Positions 57,115-64,000 of a stretch of 64,000 nt of DNA are shown here, piece after piece. A model generated the notes under the pieces. That model did not search any database and was not told the DNA's origin. It worked only from the letters and a program-made list of their open reading frames with translations. Positions within the stretch are counted from its first letter, which is position 1, and each line of letters starts with the position of its first letter. A program made the position numbers and the translations under genes. This stretch comes from Sphingomonas endophytica (GTDB taxonomy: Bacteria > Pseudomonadota > Alphaproteobacteria > Sphingomonadales > Sphingomonadaceae). The DNA lies in the NCBI RefSeq assembly GCF_001476895.1, contig NZ_LDTB01000010.1, forward strand, positions 140,089 through 204,088. Reading direction: 5' to 3'.

Positions 57115-58536
57115 GTGACGCCCGCCCGCCCTGCCCCGCAAATTCTGGCCGCCGCAGGTCTCGCGCTGGCGACCCTCGTGCTGTTCTGGCCGGGCGTCGC
57201 CGAATATGACACGCTGGTCCAGTATCGGCAGATCGTCACCGGCCGGTTCGACGACTGGCACCCACCCGTCATGGCGCGGCTCTGGCAGGCGCTGCTCCCG
57301 CTTGGCGGCGGCACCGCGCCGCTGCTGGTGGTCCAGCTCGCCGGTTACTGGCTGGGGCTGGGGCTGATCGCCGAGGCGCTCGCCCGCACCGGTCGCGCCC
57401 GCACCGGCTGGGCGGTGCTGCTGGTCGGTCTGCTGCCGCCGCTGCTCGGGTGGCAGGGCGTGGTGCTCAAGGATGCGCAGATGGTCGGGGCGGCACTCGC
57501 CGCGACCGGCGTGATCGCGCGCTATCGACTGCGCGGCGCTCCCGTCCCGCTGCCCGCCGCCGCGCTGGCCGGGCTGCTGTTCGGCTATGCGCTGCTGGTC
57601 CGCGCCAATGCGGTTTTCGCTCTTGCGCCGCTGATCGCGGCACTATGTGCCCGGCGCCGTCCGCTGATCGCCACCATGGCGATCGTCGTCGCGGTCCTCG
57701 CCCTCTCCGGCCCGATCAATCATGGCCTGCTCGGTGCGGCGCGCAGCGACGTCACCAAGACCCAGCCGCTGTACGACCTTGCCGGCATCGCCGCGCGCAC
57801 GCCCGGTCGATCGGTCGCGGGGCTGCCACCGGCGGCCGGCGACCGGCTGCGCGCGGCCGGATGCGTCACGCCGTATTTCTGGGATCCGCTGGGCGACGTG
57901 CCGGTGTGCGCCGCCGTCATCGCGCCGCTGAGCGCGCGCCCTGCCGCGCCGCTGTACCGCGCGCTCGCGCTCGAAATCGCCCGCCACCCACTCGCCTACC
58001 TGATGCAGCGTGCCGCGCACCTCAACATGACATGGCGCTGGCTGGTGCCCGCCGACCTGCCCGGCGCCGACCCGCCATCGGGCGGCGAGCCGAACGACGA
58101 TGGCTTTCGCAATCCCGGCAAGCTGGCCGATGCGTGGCAGCGACTGGCCGCGCTGACCGTGCTCACCCCGCTGGGCTGGCCGATCGCGTGGCTGGCGCTG
58201 GCGATCGTGCTGCTCGACGTCACCCGCCACCAATCCCCGTCTCCGACACGCCGGCTGGCGATCGGCCTGCTCGGCTCCGCGCTGCTGCTGGAGGCCAGCT
58301 TCGCCGGCATCTCGCCCGCGACCGACCTGCGCTATCACCTCTGGCCGATCGTCGCGATTGCGCTGGCGGGCGTGTTGCTGGCGCGCGCGATTCGCCCGCG
58401 CGCGCCCCTCATCGCCGCCGCGCTGGCGCTGGTCTGCGTTCCCGCGATCGTCGCGCGCGTCGTCCTGTCGCCTGCCCCGCAGGATTACGACGCCCTGCTG
58501 CGCTGGCGATCGCCCGTGGCACTGCTGCCACAATGA
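57115..58536 (+). CDS. Polytopic membrane protein, GT-C glycosyltransferase-like
   Basis: A 473-residue protein from a GTG at 57115 (TPARPAPQILAAAG). At least ten hydrophobic segments are seen. The first outer loop has WPGVAEYDTLVQYRQIVTGR and DDWHPPVMARLWQAL, acidic residues placed like the catalytic Asp/Glu of GT-C enzymes that use lipid-linked sugars. A large loop (about 215-300) with two Cys and WDPLGDVP should be periplasmic. No exact family recognised. Confidence 0.75.
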   Translation: MTPARPAPQILAAAGLALATLVLFWPGVAEYDTLVQYRQIVTGRFDDWHPPVMARLWQALLPLGGGTAPLLVVQLAGYWLGLGLIAEALARTGRARTGWAVLLVGLLPPLLGWQGVVLKDAQMVGAALAATGVIARYRLRGAPVPLPAAALAGLLFGYALLVRANAVFALAPLIAALCARRRPLIATMAIVVAVLALSGPINHGLLGAARSDVTKTQPLYDLAGIAARTPGRSVAGLPPAAGDRLRAAGCVTPYFWDPLGDVPVCAAVIAPLSARPAAPLYRALALEIARHPLAYLMQRAAHLNMTWRWLVPADLPGADPPSGGEPNDDGFRNPGKLADAWQRLAALTVLTPLGWPIAWLALAIVLLDVTRHQSPSPTRRLAIGLLGSALLLEASFAGISPATDLRYHLWPIVAIALAGVLLARAIRPRAPLIAAALALVCVPAIVARVVLSPAPQDYDALLRWRSPVALLPQ

Positions 58537-58614
58537 TGCGGATTCGCGCGCACCCGCGCGCCTTTTTCCGCGACAGCGCGTTGTGCCGCTCGTGAAACGT
58601 TCCGCCCTTCCCGC

Positions 58615-59733
58615 ATGAACCGGCTGACCCCGGACGCCGACGACGCGCGCTTCATCCGGCGCGTGCTCTGGGTCTTCCTGCTCACCGCGCTGCTCACCGC
58701 CGTCTATCTGGCGCGACATCTGCTGATCCTGGCGTTCGGATCGGTGCTGATCGCGATCGTGATCCACGCCATCGCCGAACAATATGCGACACGCCTGCGG
58801 CTCGGCGGGAAGCGCGCGATGACCGCCGCGATCTTCACGCTGCTGGGCTTCCTCGGATTGCTCGGCTGGTTGTTCGGTGTCGAATTCCGGTCGCAGGTCA
58901 ATACCCTGGTCGTCGCGCTACCGGGGCTGGTCGATCAGTTGCAGGCCTATATGTCGCAAAGCCCGGTCGGCGCGAAGGTCGCCGATGCGGTGCGCGCCGC
59001 CTTTGCCGGCAGCCGGGTGGCGCAGGACATCGGGGAGATCGTGCGCGGCGCGGGCGAGCTGCTGCTGAACACGGTGATCGTGCTGTTCGGCGCGATCTTC
59101 TTCGCGGTCGATCCGAAGATCTACGAGCGCGGCGTGCTGCTGCTCGTCCCGCCGTCGCGCCGCGCCGCGATGGAGGATGCGCTGGGCGATGTCGGATCGA
59201 CGTTGCTGCTGTGGCTGCGCGCGCAGCTGATCCAGATGACGGTGATGGGCACGATGGTGGGCATCGGGCTCTGGATCGCGGGCGTGCCCTCGCCCGCGAT
59301 GCTGGGCCTGCTGACCGGGCTCAGCGAGTTCATCCCCTATGTCGGTCCGGTCGCCGCGATGCTGCCCGCGCTCGGCCTAGCCGCGACCGCCGGCACCGGC
59401 CAGCTGCTCTGGGCGCTGGGCGTGTTCGCGATCGTGCGGGTCGTCCAGACCAATTTCGTCACACCCTTTGTCACGAGTCGCGTGGTCGCGATTCCCCCGG
59501 CGCTCAGCCTGTTCGCGATCATCGGCACTGGCGCGGTGTTCGGGCTGTTCGGGCTGTTCTTCTCCGGCGGGATCCTGGTCGTGACGTTCACGCTGGTGCG
59601 CAGCCTGTACCTGCGCGAGATGCTGGGCGAGGACATTCCCCGCTCGCGTGAGCGCACGCTCTTCACCGCGATGGGCACCGCCCGTAACGCGCAGATTTAC
59701 AATGACGGTGAAAAAGAGGAACAGGTCGATTAA
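58615..59733 (+). CDS. AI-2E family transporter (TqsA/PerM-like)
   Basis: A 372-residue membrane protein with about eight helices. GLLTGLSEFIPYVGPVAAMLPAL is the family signature, and FFAVDPKIYERGVLLLVPPSRR the soluble loop region. Members export autoinducer-2, indole or ions (some are Na+/H+ antiporters); the name does not prove AI-2 transport. Its TAA stop forms part of the CtrA box of the next gene. Confidence 0.92.
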   Translation: MNRLTPDADDARFIRRVLWVFLLTALLTAVYLARHLLILAFGSVLIAIVIHAIAEQYATRLRLGGKRAMTAAIFTLLGFLGLLGWLFGVEFRSQVNTLVVALPGLVDQLQAYMSQSPVGAKVADAVRAAFAGSRVAQDIGEIVRGAGELLLNTVIVLFGAIFFAVDPKIYERGVLLLVPPSRRAAMEDALGDVGSTLLLWLRAQLIQMTVMGTMVGIGLWIAGVPSPAMLGLLTGLSEFIPYVGPVAAMLPALGLAATAGTGQLLWALGVFAIVRVVQTNFVTPFVTSRVVAIPPALSLFAIIGTGAVFGLFGLFFSGGILVVTFTLVRSLYLREMLGEDIPRSRERTLFTAMGTARNAQIYNDGEKEEQVD

Positions 59734-59745
59734 GTGGCGGTTAAC
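59730..59745 (+). promoter_or_regulatory. CtrA-binding box upstream of ctrA
   Basis: TTAAGTGGCGGTTAAC matches TTAA-N7-TTAAC perfectly. It lies 89 bases before the ctrA ATG and overlaps the stop codon of the transporter gene. Self-binding by CtrA is well known in Caulobacter. Confidence 0.85.
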
Positions 59746-59833
59746 CTTTCTACGTCAGATGCCGTCAGGTAAACGAATGCGATGAACCGGGCCGATGCGA
59801 CCGCGGCCCGTTCCAGGAACCGGGGAACTGCCG

Positions 59834-60529
59834 ATGCGCGTGCTGCTGATCGAGGACGAGCCGACCACCGCCAAGGCGATCGAGCTGATGCTGTCGACGG
59901 AAGGGTTCAACGTCTACAACACCGACCTGGGCGAGGAAGGCCTCGATCTGGGCAAGCTGTACGACTACGACATCATCCTGCTCGACCTGAACCTGCCCGA
60001 CATGCACGGCTATGACGTCCTCAAGAAGCTGCGCGTCGCCCGCGTCCAGACGCCGGTGCTGATCCTCAGCGGGATCAACGAAATGGATTCCAAGGTCCGC
60101 AGCTTCGGCTTCGGTGCGGATGATTACGTGACCAAGCCGTTCCACCGCGAGGAACTGATCGCGCGTATCCACGCCGTCGTCCGCCGCTCGAAGGGACATT
60201 CGCAGTCGGTGATCCGCACCGGCAAGCTGTCGGTCAATCTGGACGCGAAGACCGTCGAGGTCGACGGCGCGCGCGTCCACCTGACCGGCAAGGAATATGC
60301 GATGCTGGAGCTGCTGTCGCTCCGCAAGGGCACGACGCTGACCAAGGAAATGTTCCTCAACCATTTGTATGGCGGGATGGACGAGCCCGAGTTGAAGATC
60401 ATCGACGTCTTCATCTGCAAGCTCCGCAAGAAGCTGAGCCTCGCCTGCGACGGCGAGAATTATATCGAGACCGTCTGGGGCCGCGGCTATGTGCTGCGCG
60501 AGCCGGAGGAGGCCGCGCAGGTCGCGTGA
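59834..60529 (+). CDS. ctrA: Cell-cycle response regulator CtrA
   Basis: A 231-residue OmpR-type regulator. The receiver has Glu8, Asp9 and phospho-Asp51 ([17 protein letters not shown]), Thr/Ser in LILSGIN and Lys in VTKPF. The winged helix has [17 protein letters not shown] and [12 protein letters not shown], which is nearly the same as Caulobacter CtrA. It controls division, motility and, in several alphaproteobacteria, gene transfer agents. The start is MRVLLIEDE at 59834. The C-terminus EEAAQVA ends in small residues, as in ClpXP-degraded CtrA. Confidence 0.97.
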   Translation: MRVLLIEDEPTTAKAIELMLSTEGFNVYNTDLGEEGLDLGKLYDYDIILLDLNLPDMHGYDVLKKLRVARVQTPVLILSGINEMDSKVRSFGFGADDYVTKPFHREELIARIHAVVRRSKGHSQSVIRTGKLSVNLDAKTVEVDGARVHLTGKEYAMLELLSLRKGTTLTKEMFLNHLYGGMDEPELKIIDVFICKLRKKLSLACDGENYIETVWGRGYVLREPEEAAQVA

Positions 60530-60594
60530 ATCCGCCTCGCTCTCCGGTTGCAGGCGGGCCGCGACGTGCGGTAGCCTGACCCGGCGAGGAGATC

Positions 60595-60858
60595 ATGATG
60601 CGCCGTCTGACTGCGTTGCTCGACACCGCCTTCATCGCCCACCCGCGCGTGATGGGCGAAAGCTATCTGGCCCATGCCCGCACCGCCGCCGGCTTCGGCC
60701 TGACGATGATCGCCGGCGGCGCGGCGTGCGTCGTCCACGGCCTCGTCCCGGCGCTGTTCACCACCACCGGCAGCGACACCGTCCGCCGCCTCCATGCGCG
60801 GATGAGCAACCGGGCACGGCAGGCGCGCGAGGCCGGGATCTTCTGCTATGAGATCTGA
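60595..60858 (+). CDS. DUF6356 family protein, 87 residues
   Basis: Starts ATGATG after GAGGAGATC. It has one hydrophobic helix (AGFGLTMIAGGAACVVHGLVPALF, about 30-52) between amphipathic ends, with HPRVMGESYLAHARTA before it. The family occurs in sphingomonads and relatives, with LVPALF and TTTGSDTV as conserved parts. Function unknown; probably an inner-membrane protein. It follows ctrA by 65 bases. Confidence 0.8.
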   Translation: MMRRLTALLDTAFIAHPRVMGESYLAHARTAAGFGLTMIAGGAACVVHGLVPALFTTTGSDTVRRLHARMSNRARQAREAGIFCYEI

Positions 60859-60885
60859 TCGCGCGCACGTTAGCGGAACGCGCCC

Positions 60886-60948
60886 GTCATCCCCGCCTTC
60901 GACTTCCCGCACGGCAGGCGCTCAGGATCCACGTTGACCGCAGGTCAA
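60886..60948. repeat. Repeat fragment and TTGACC palindrome
   Basis: CGTCATCCCCGCCTTCGACT is half of a palindromic repeat, and TTGACCGCAGGTCAA (60934-60948) is a short inverted repeat. The gap 60859-61183 holds no gene. Confidence 0.45.
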
Positions 60949-61020
60949 AAGCGGGTGTCCAGCACGTGCGAAAACCTGCGCGTCCGTGGCGTCGCAGTCT
61001 CGATCACGCCGCGACACGCC

Positions 61021-61140
61021 AGCCGTCATGCCGGACCTGTTCCGGCATCCATGGTTCCGCAAGCGCTTCAAGCGCTTGTGTTCGCGGCACCACGGCCCCT
61101 GCCCCCACCGGGGTGACGAAGCCTTCGGAACCATGTCGCG
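61021..61140. repeat. Nested inverted repeats downstream of the DUF6356 gene
   Basis: GCCGGACCTGTTCCGGC is an inner stem. ATGGTTCCG (61051-61059) and CGGAACCAT (61126-61134) are outer arms, with AAGCGCTTCAAGCGCTT between them. It lies between converging genes. Confidence 0.6.
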
Positions 61141-61183
61141 ACGTTCGCAAACGTCTCGTCTCCCGCAGGGCTGACACCGGTGG

Positions 61184-61954
61184 CTAGATCCCGCCCGCCG
61201 TCACCGCATGGCCCGCCGCCTCCAGTCCCTTCGTCAACTCCGCGACGCACCGATCGACCAGCGCCTGATCGGGCGAGCGCACGACGAAATTCGCCCCCGT
61301 CCGCCCCTCGCGGAAGAACGGATAGCTGCCGATCGCGACCCCCTCATGCGCCTTCTCGGTGGCGCGCAGCAGGTCGGCGATCTCGCTTTCCGCCACCCAG
61401 CAACCGATCGTCGCGCTCACCACCGGGCGCCCCCCTTCCAGCGTCCCGGTCAGCGAATCGAGCATCCCGGCGGTGATGTGCGGCACGCCGGCCATGATGA
61501 AGACGTTGCCGACACGGATCCCCGGCGCACCCGAGACGCGATTCTCGATCAGCGACGCTCCGGCGGGCACCCGCGCCATCCGCCGCCGCGCGTCGGTCAG
61601 CCCGCCGCGCGTCGCGTAATGCCGCTCCAGCACCGCGATGGCGTCAGGATGCTCGACCACCGCGACATTCAGCGCCGCCGCGATCGCATCGACGGTGATA
61701 TCGTCATGGGTCGGCCCGATCCCGCCGGTCGTGAACAGATAATCGTTGCGTGCCCGCAAGCGGTTGACCGCCTCGCCGATCGCCTCCGTCCGGTCGGGCA
61801 CCACGTGCACCTCCACCAGCCGGATGCCCTGCACGTTCAGCCACGTCGCGAGTTGCGCGATATTGCGATCCTGCGTCCGTCCCGACAGGATCTCGTCACC
61901 GATCACCACCAGCGCGGCGGTCCAGATGCGGTCGTGGTTCGTGGCGCTCTCCAT
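61184..61954 (-). CDS. Molybdopterin-binding/CinA N-domain protein
   Basis: A 256-residue protein from the ATG at 61954. The MoaB/Mog-like domain begins AALVVIGDEILSGRTQDRN and has LFTTGGIGPTHDD. It stops before the NMN-deamidase domain of full CinA. Stand-alone forms may be ADP-ribose or FAD pyrophosphatase-like (COG1058). It is divergent from the second map with a 51-base gap. Confidence 0.88.
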   Translation of the reverse strand: MESATNHDRIWTAALVVIGDEILSGRTQDRNIAQLATWLNVQGIRLVEVHVVPDRTEAIGEAVNRLRARNDYLFTTGGIGPTHDDITVDAIAAALNVAVVEHPDAIAVLERHYATRGGLTDARRRMARVPAGASLIENRVSGAPGIRVGNVFIMAGVPHITAGMLDSLTGTLEGGRPVVSATIGCWVAESEIADLLRATEKAHEGVAIGSYPFFREGRTGANFVVRSPDQALVDRCVAELTKGLEAAGHAVTAGGI

Positions 61955-62005
61955 GGGGATGGCATAACCTCGCAATCGCCGCCGGGTCACGCTATATCGG
62001 CGCCT

Positions 62006-62830
62006 ATGACCGAATATGTGACCGTCACCAGCGATGCGCCGCTGCCGCGCACCGGCGCCATCAAGCTGCATGGGCCCGAGGCTTTCGCGGGGATGCACAA
62101 GGCGGGGCAACTCGCCGCCGCGACGCTGGACATGCTGGTGCCGCACATGGTCCCGGGCGTGACCACCGCCGAAATCGACCGGCTGATCTACGATTTCGTG
62201 AAGGCCGGCGGCGGCGTGCCGGCGACGCTCGGCTATCGCGGCTATACGCATTCCAGCTGCATCTCGATCAACCATGTCGTCTGCCACGGCATCCCATCGG
62301 ACAAGGCGCTGAAATCGGGCGACATCGTCAATGTCGACGTCACCCTGATCGTCGACGGATGGCATGGCGACACCAGCCGCATGTACCTGATCGGCGACGT
62401 GCCGCTGAAGGCGAAGCGGCTGGTCGAGGTCACCTATGAATGCCTGATGCTGGGCATCGAACAGGCGCGTCCCGGCAATCACATGGGCGACGTCGCGCAC
62501 GCGATCCAGCGCCATGCCGAGTCGCACCGCTTCGGCGTCGTCCGCGATTTCTGCGGACACGGCGTCGGGCGGCTGTTCCATGACGCGCCGGAGGTGGTGC
62601 ATGTCGGCCGGCCCGGCACCGGGCCGGAACTGCGCCCCGGCATGATCTTCACGATCGAGCCGATGATCAACATCGGCCGCCCCGACGTGAAGCTGCTCGA
62701 CGACGGCTGGACCGCGGTCACCCGCGATCGTTCGCTATCCGCCCAGTTCGAACATTCGATCGGCATCACCGAAACCGGTTGCGAAATCTTCACCGGCTCG
62801 CCGGCCGGGTTCCACAAGCCGCCTTACTGA
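62006..62830 (+). CDS. map: Type I methionine aminopeptidase (second copy)
   Basis: A 274-residue enzyme, 13 residues longer at the N-terminus than the copy at 20.8 kb. Metal ligands: NVDVTLIVDGWHGDTS (two Asp), HGVGRLFHDAP (His), FTIEPMI (Glu) and AQFEHS (Glu). HSSCISINHVVCHGIP is the normal type I form, whereas the other copy has [13 protein letters not shown]. Two map genes may divide housekeeping and stress work. Its start is the ATG at 62006. Confidence 0.96.
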   Translation: MTEYVTVTSDAPLPRTGAIKLHGPEAFAGMHKAGQLAAATLDMLVPHMVPGVTTAEIDRLIYDFVKAGGGVPATLGYRGYTHSSCISINHVVCHGIPSDKALKSGDIVNVDVTLIVDGWHGDTSRMYLIGDVPLKAKRLVEVTYECLMLGIEQARPGNHMGDVAHAIQRHAESHRFGVVRDFCGHGVGRLFHDAPEVVHVGRPGTGPELRPGMIFTIEPMINIGRPDVKLLDDGWTAVTRDRSLSAQFEHSIGITETGCEIFTGSPAGFHKPPY

Positions 62831-62838
62831 CCGGACCG

Positions 62839-62863
62839 GCCGTCCCGGCGGGACGGCTTATTG
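62839..62863 (+). terminator. Hairpin after the second map
   Basis: GCCGTCCC and GGGACGGC pair around GGC, followed by TTATTG on the plus strand. It touches the stop codon of the converging CAP gene. Confidence 0.55.
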
Positions 62864-63973
62864 CACGATCCGGAACGTGTACGAGTAATCGGCGGTCTTC
62901 CCGCGCACCACGACCCCGGTGATCGTCACGGTATAGGTGACGCCGGGCTTCAGTTCCGCGACATTGAACTGCAGGTTGTTCGGCACGGCATAGCCGGCGT
63001 TGTCGTAGCTGACGTTCGACACCGCCAGTTGCGTCGCGCCGTTGCTGACCGCGATCGCCGCTTTCGAAAAATCGACCGTCGCGTTCGCGCCGCCACGCTG
63101 CGTGGTGTCGGCCACCACCGTAAACGACAGCAGCGCCGCCGCATCGAAGTAGCGCGCCGGATAATCGCCGTACGGATAGGCGACGAACGGCGGCAGGTTG
63201 GCCGGCACCGCCACGCCGCCGGTGAACGACACCACCTTCATCGCGGCGGCATCGGTACGGCTGCCGTCCGCCAGCACCTGCGCGACGCGGCCATAGGCGA
63301 TCTTGCCCAGGAACGGATCGAGCATCCAGCGACGATGCCCGACATTGTTGGCGACCAGGTTCGACACCTCCGTCAACCAGCCCCCCAGGTACATATCCTC
63401 GGTATAATAAGCGAGATACGGGGAGATCAGCCCGCCATACAGGTTGCTGGTCCCCGCCCCGGTCGCCCCCGCCGACGTATAGCATTTCCACGTCGTTGGC
63501 GGCGTATGGGTCAACTGGCCGTTCGCGGCCATCATCAGCGCGCCTTGCGTCGCCTGGTCCTCGTCGGCGCTGGCATAAGCCACCGCCGGCAAACGGTGCA
63601 GCGCGCGGATCGCGTTCAATCGCGCCAGCAGGTCGTCGCGCACCCCCTGCGCCAGGACGCCGGGTCGGCAATTGGCGACGTCGGGCTGGGTGGTGAACAA
63701 GGCGGCGGCATTGGTCGCCCAGTTGTTCGAAACCGGCGTCGATGGCGGCAAGGTCGCCGAAGGCGTCGGCGTCGGCGATGGCGACGGGCTCGGACTTGGA
63801 CTGGGGCTGGGCGCTGGGGTCGGGGACGGCGTCGGGGCGGGCGCAGGCGCGACCTGGATGCCGCCGCTGGTCGGGGCCGCCGCCGTGCCGTCGCTGCCCC
63901 CGCCGCCGCATCCTGCGAGCAACAGTGACGATGCCGAGACGGCGGCGATCCAGGGGACGCGGGACATTCGCAT
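62858..63973 (-). CDS. CAP domain-containing lipoprotein
   Basis: A 371-residue protein. The lipobox SLLLAGC puts lipidated Cys at 22. Then come a Gly patch and a Pro-Ser/Pro-Thr repeat linker (about 41-77, wall- or surface-spanning). The CAP/SCP domain follows: LARLNAIRALHRLPAVAY, ALMMAANGQLTH (His), and NNVGHRRWMLDP. The last 100 residues form a beta domain ending TYTVTITGVVVRG. CAP proteins have many roles; this one is likely anchored in the outer membrane. Confidence 0.88.
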   Translation of the reverse strand: MRMSRVPWIAAVSASSLLLAGCGGGGSDGTAAAPTSGGIQVAPAPAPTPSPTPAPSPSPSPSPSPSPTPTPSATLPPSTPVSNNWATNAAALFTTQPDVANCRPGVLAQGVRDDLLARLNAIRALHRLPAVAYASADEDQATQGALMMAANGQLTHTPPTTWKCYTSAGATGAGTSNLYGGLISPYLAYYTEDMYLGGWLTEVSNLVANNVGHRRWMLDPFLGKIAYGRVAQVLADGSRTDAAAMKVVSFTGGVAVPANLPPFVAYPYGDYPARYFDAAALLSFTVVADTTQRGGANATVDFSKAAIAVSNGATQLAVSNVSYDNAGYAVPNNLQFNVAELKPGVTYTVTITGVVVRGKTADYSYTFRIVQ

Positions 63974-64000
63974 GACGCCCGCATAATCCTGCCACTGTTA

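Noticed and set aside
63740..63850. Tandem DNA repeat or CRISPR-like array
   Set aside because: The repeats encode the Pro-Ser/Pro-Thr linker of the CAP lipoprotein; there are no spacers and the frame is intact.

Overview
The window comes from a GC-rich alphaproteobacterium, most probably a sphingomonad (Sphingomonas or a close relative). The evidence is a CtrA cell-cycle regulator with a perfect CtrA box in front of it, a PEP-CTERM protein with the PEPATWA signal typical of sphingomonads, the gene order secY-adk-rpsM-rpsK-rpoA-rplQ without rpsD, a ParD-like gene fused by overlap to map, and many small palindromic repeats of the GTCATCCCCGC type. It is chromosomal and mostly housekeeping. There are no rRNA genes, insertion sequences or CRISPR arrays, and one tRNA.

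Left part (1-21.8 kb). A MidA-type methyltransferase fragment, a GNAT enzyme and PgeF overlap by 4 bases each. Then come two small envelope proteins, a PEP-CTERM protein, a LuxR-type regulator, and hslV-hslU. A holin/endolysin pair of gene-transfer-agent type stands alone (6.9-7.8 kb). A compact pterin cluster follows: folE, an SDR with the pteridine reductase active-site spacing, and a FolB/FolX-like gene. Then DUF2945, a SWIB protein, pncB behind an Hsp70-like gene, an aldo/keto reductase with a Gfo/Idh/MocA enzyme, tRNA-Arg(CCT), a signalling pair (HWE-like kinase and PAS-LuxR regulator), a Spx/ArsC-like gene, guaA, and map with its ParD-like partner.

Middle part (21.9-42.7 kb). This is one long minus-strand block of translation genes, transcribed from high to low coordinates: rpsL-rpsG-fusA-tuf (str), rpsJ to rpsQ (S10), rplN to secY-adk (spc), then rpsM-rpsK-rpoA-rplQ (alpha). 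Hairpin terminators or attenuators sit at the classical operon borders (after tuf, after rpsQ, after rplO, after rplQ). Good promoters (TTGACC or TTGACA, 17-base spacer) lie before rpsL and rpsM. rpsD and rpmJ are missing from their usual places. S5 carries a long RGG-rich N-terminal tail, and S12 has Arg at position 88.

Right part (42.7-64 kb). DUF3140 and a secreted amidohydrolase; a LysR regulator divergent from pirin and wrbA with a palindromic operator between them; a VanY-like peptidase, an RluA-type pseudouridine synthase, arfB, a DUF1996 protein, free-methionine-sulfoxide reductase, an M28 peptidase and a universal stress protein. Then a pyruvate dehydrogenase E2/E3 operon (pdhC, small membrane protein, thioesterase, lpdA), a GT-C-like membrane protein, an AI-2E family transporter, ctrA, a DUF6356 protein, a CinA N-domain protein, a second map, and a CAP-domain lipoprotein.

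Functions and domains are read from motifs in the translated sequence. No database search was run. Start codons were chosen from overlaps, Shine-Dalgarno sequences and family N-termini.
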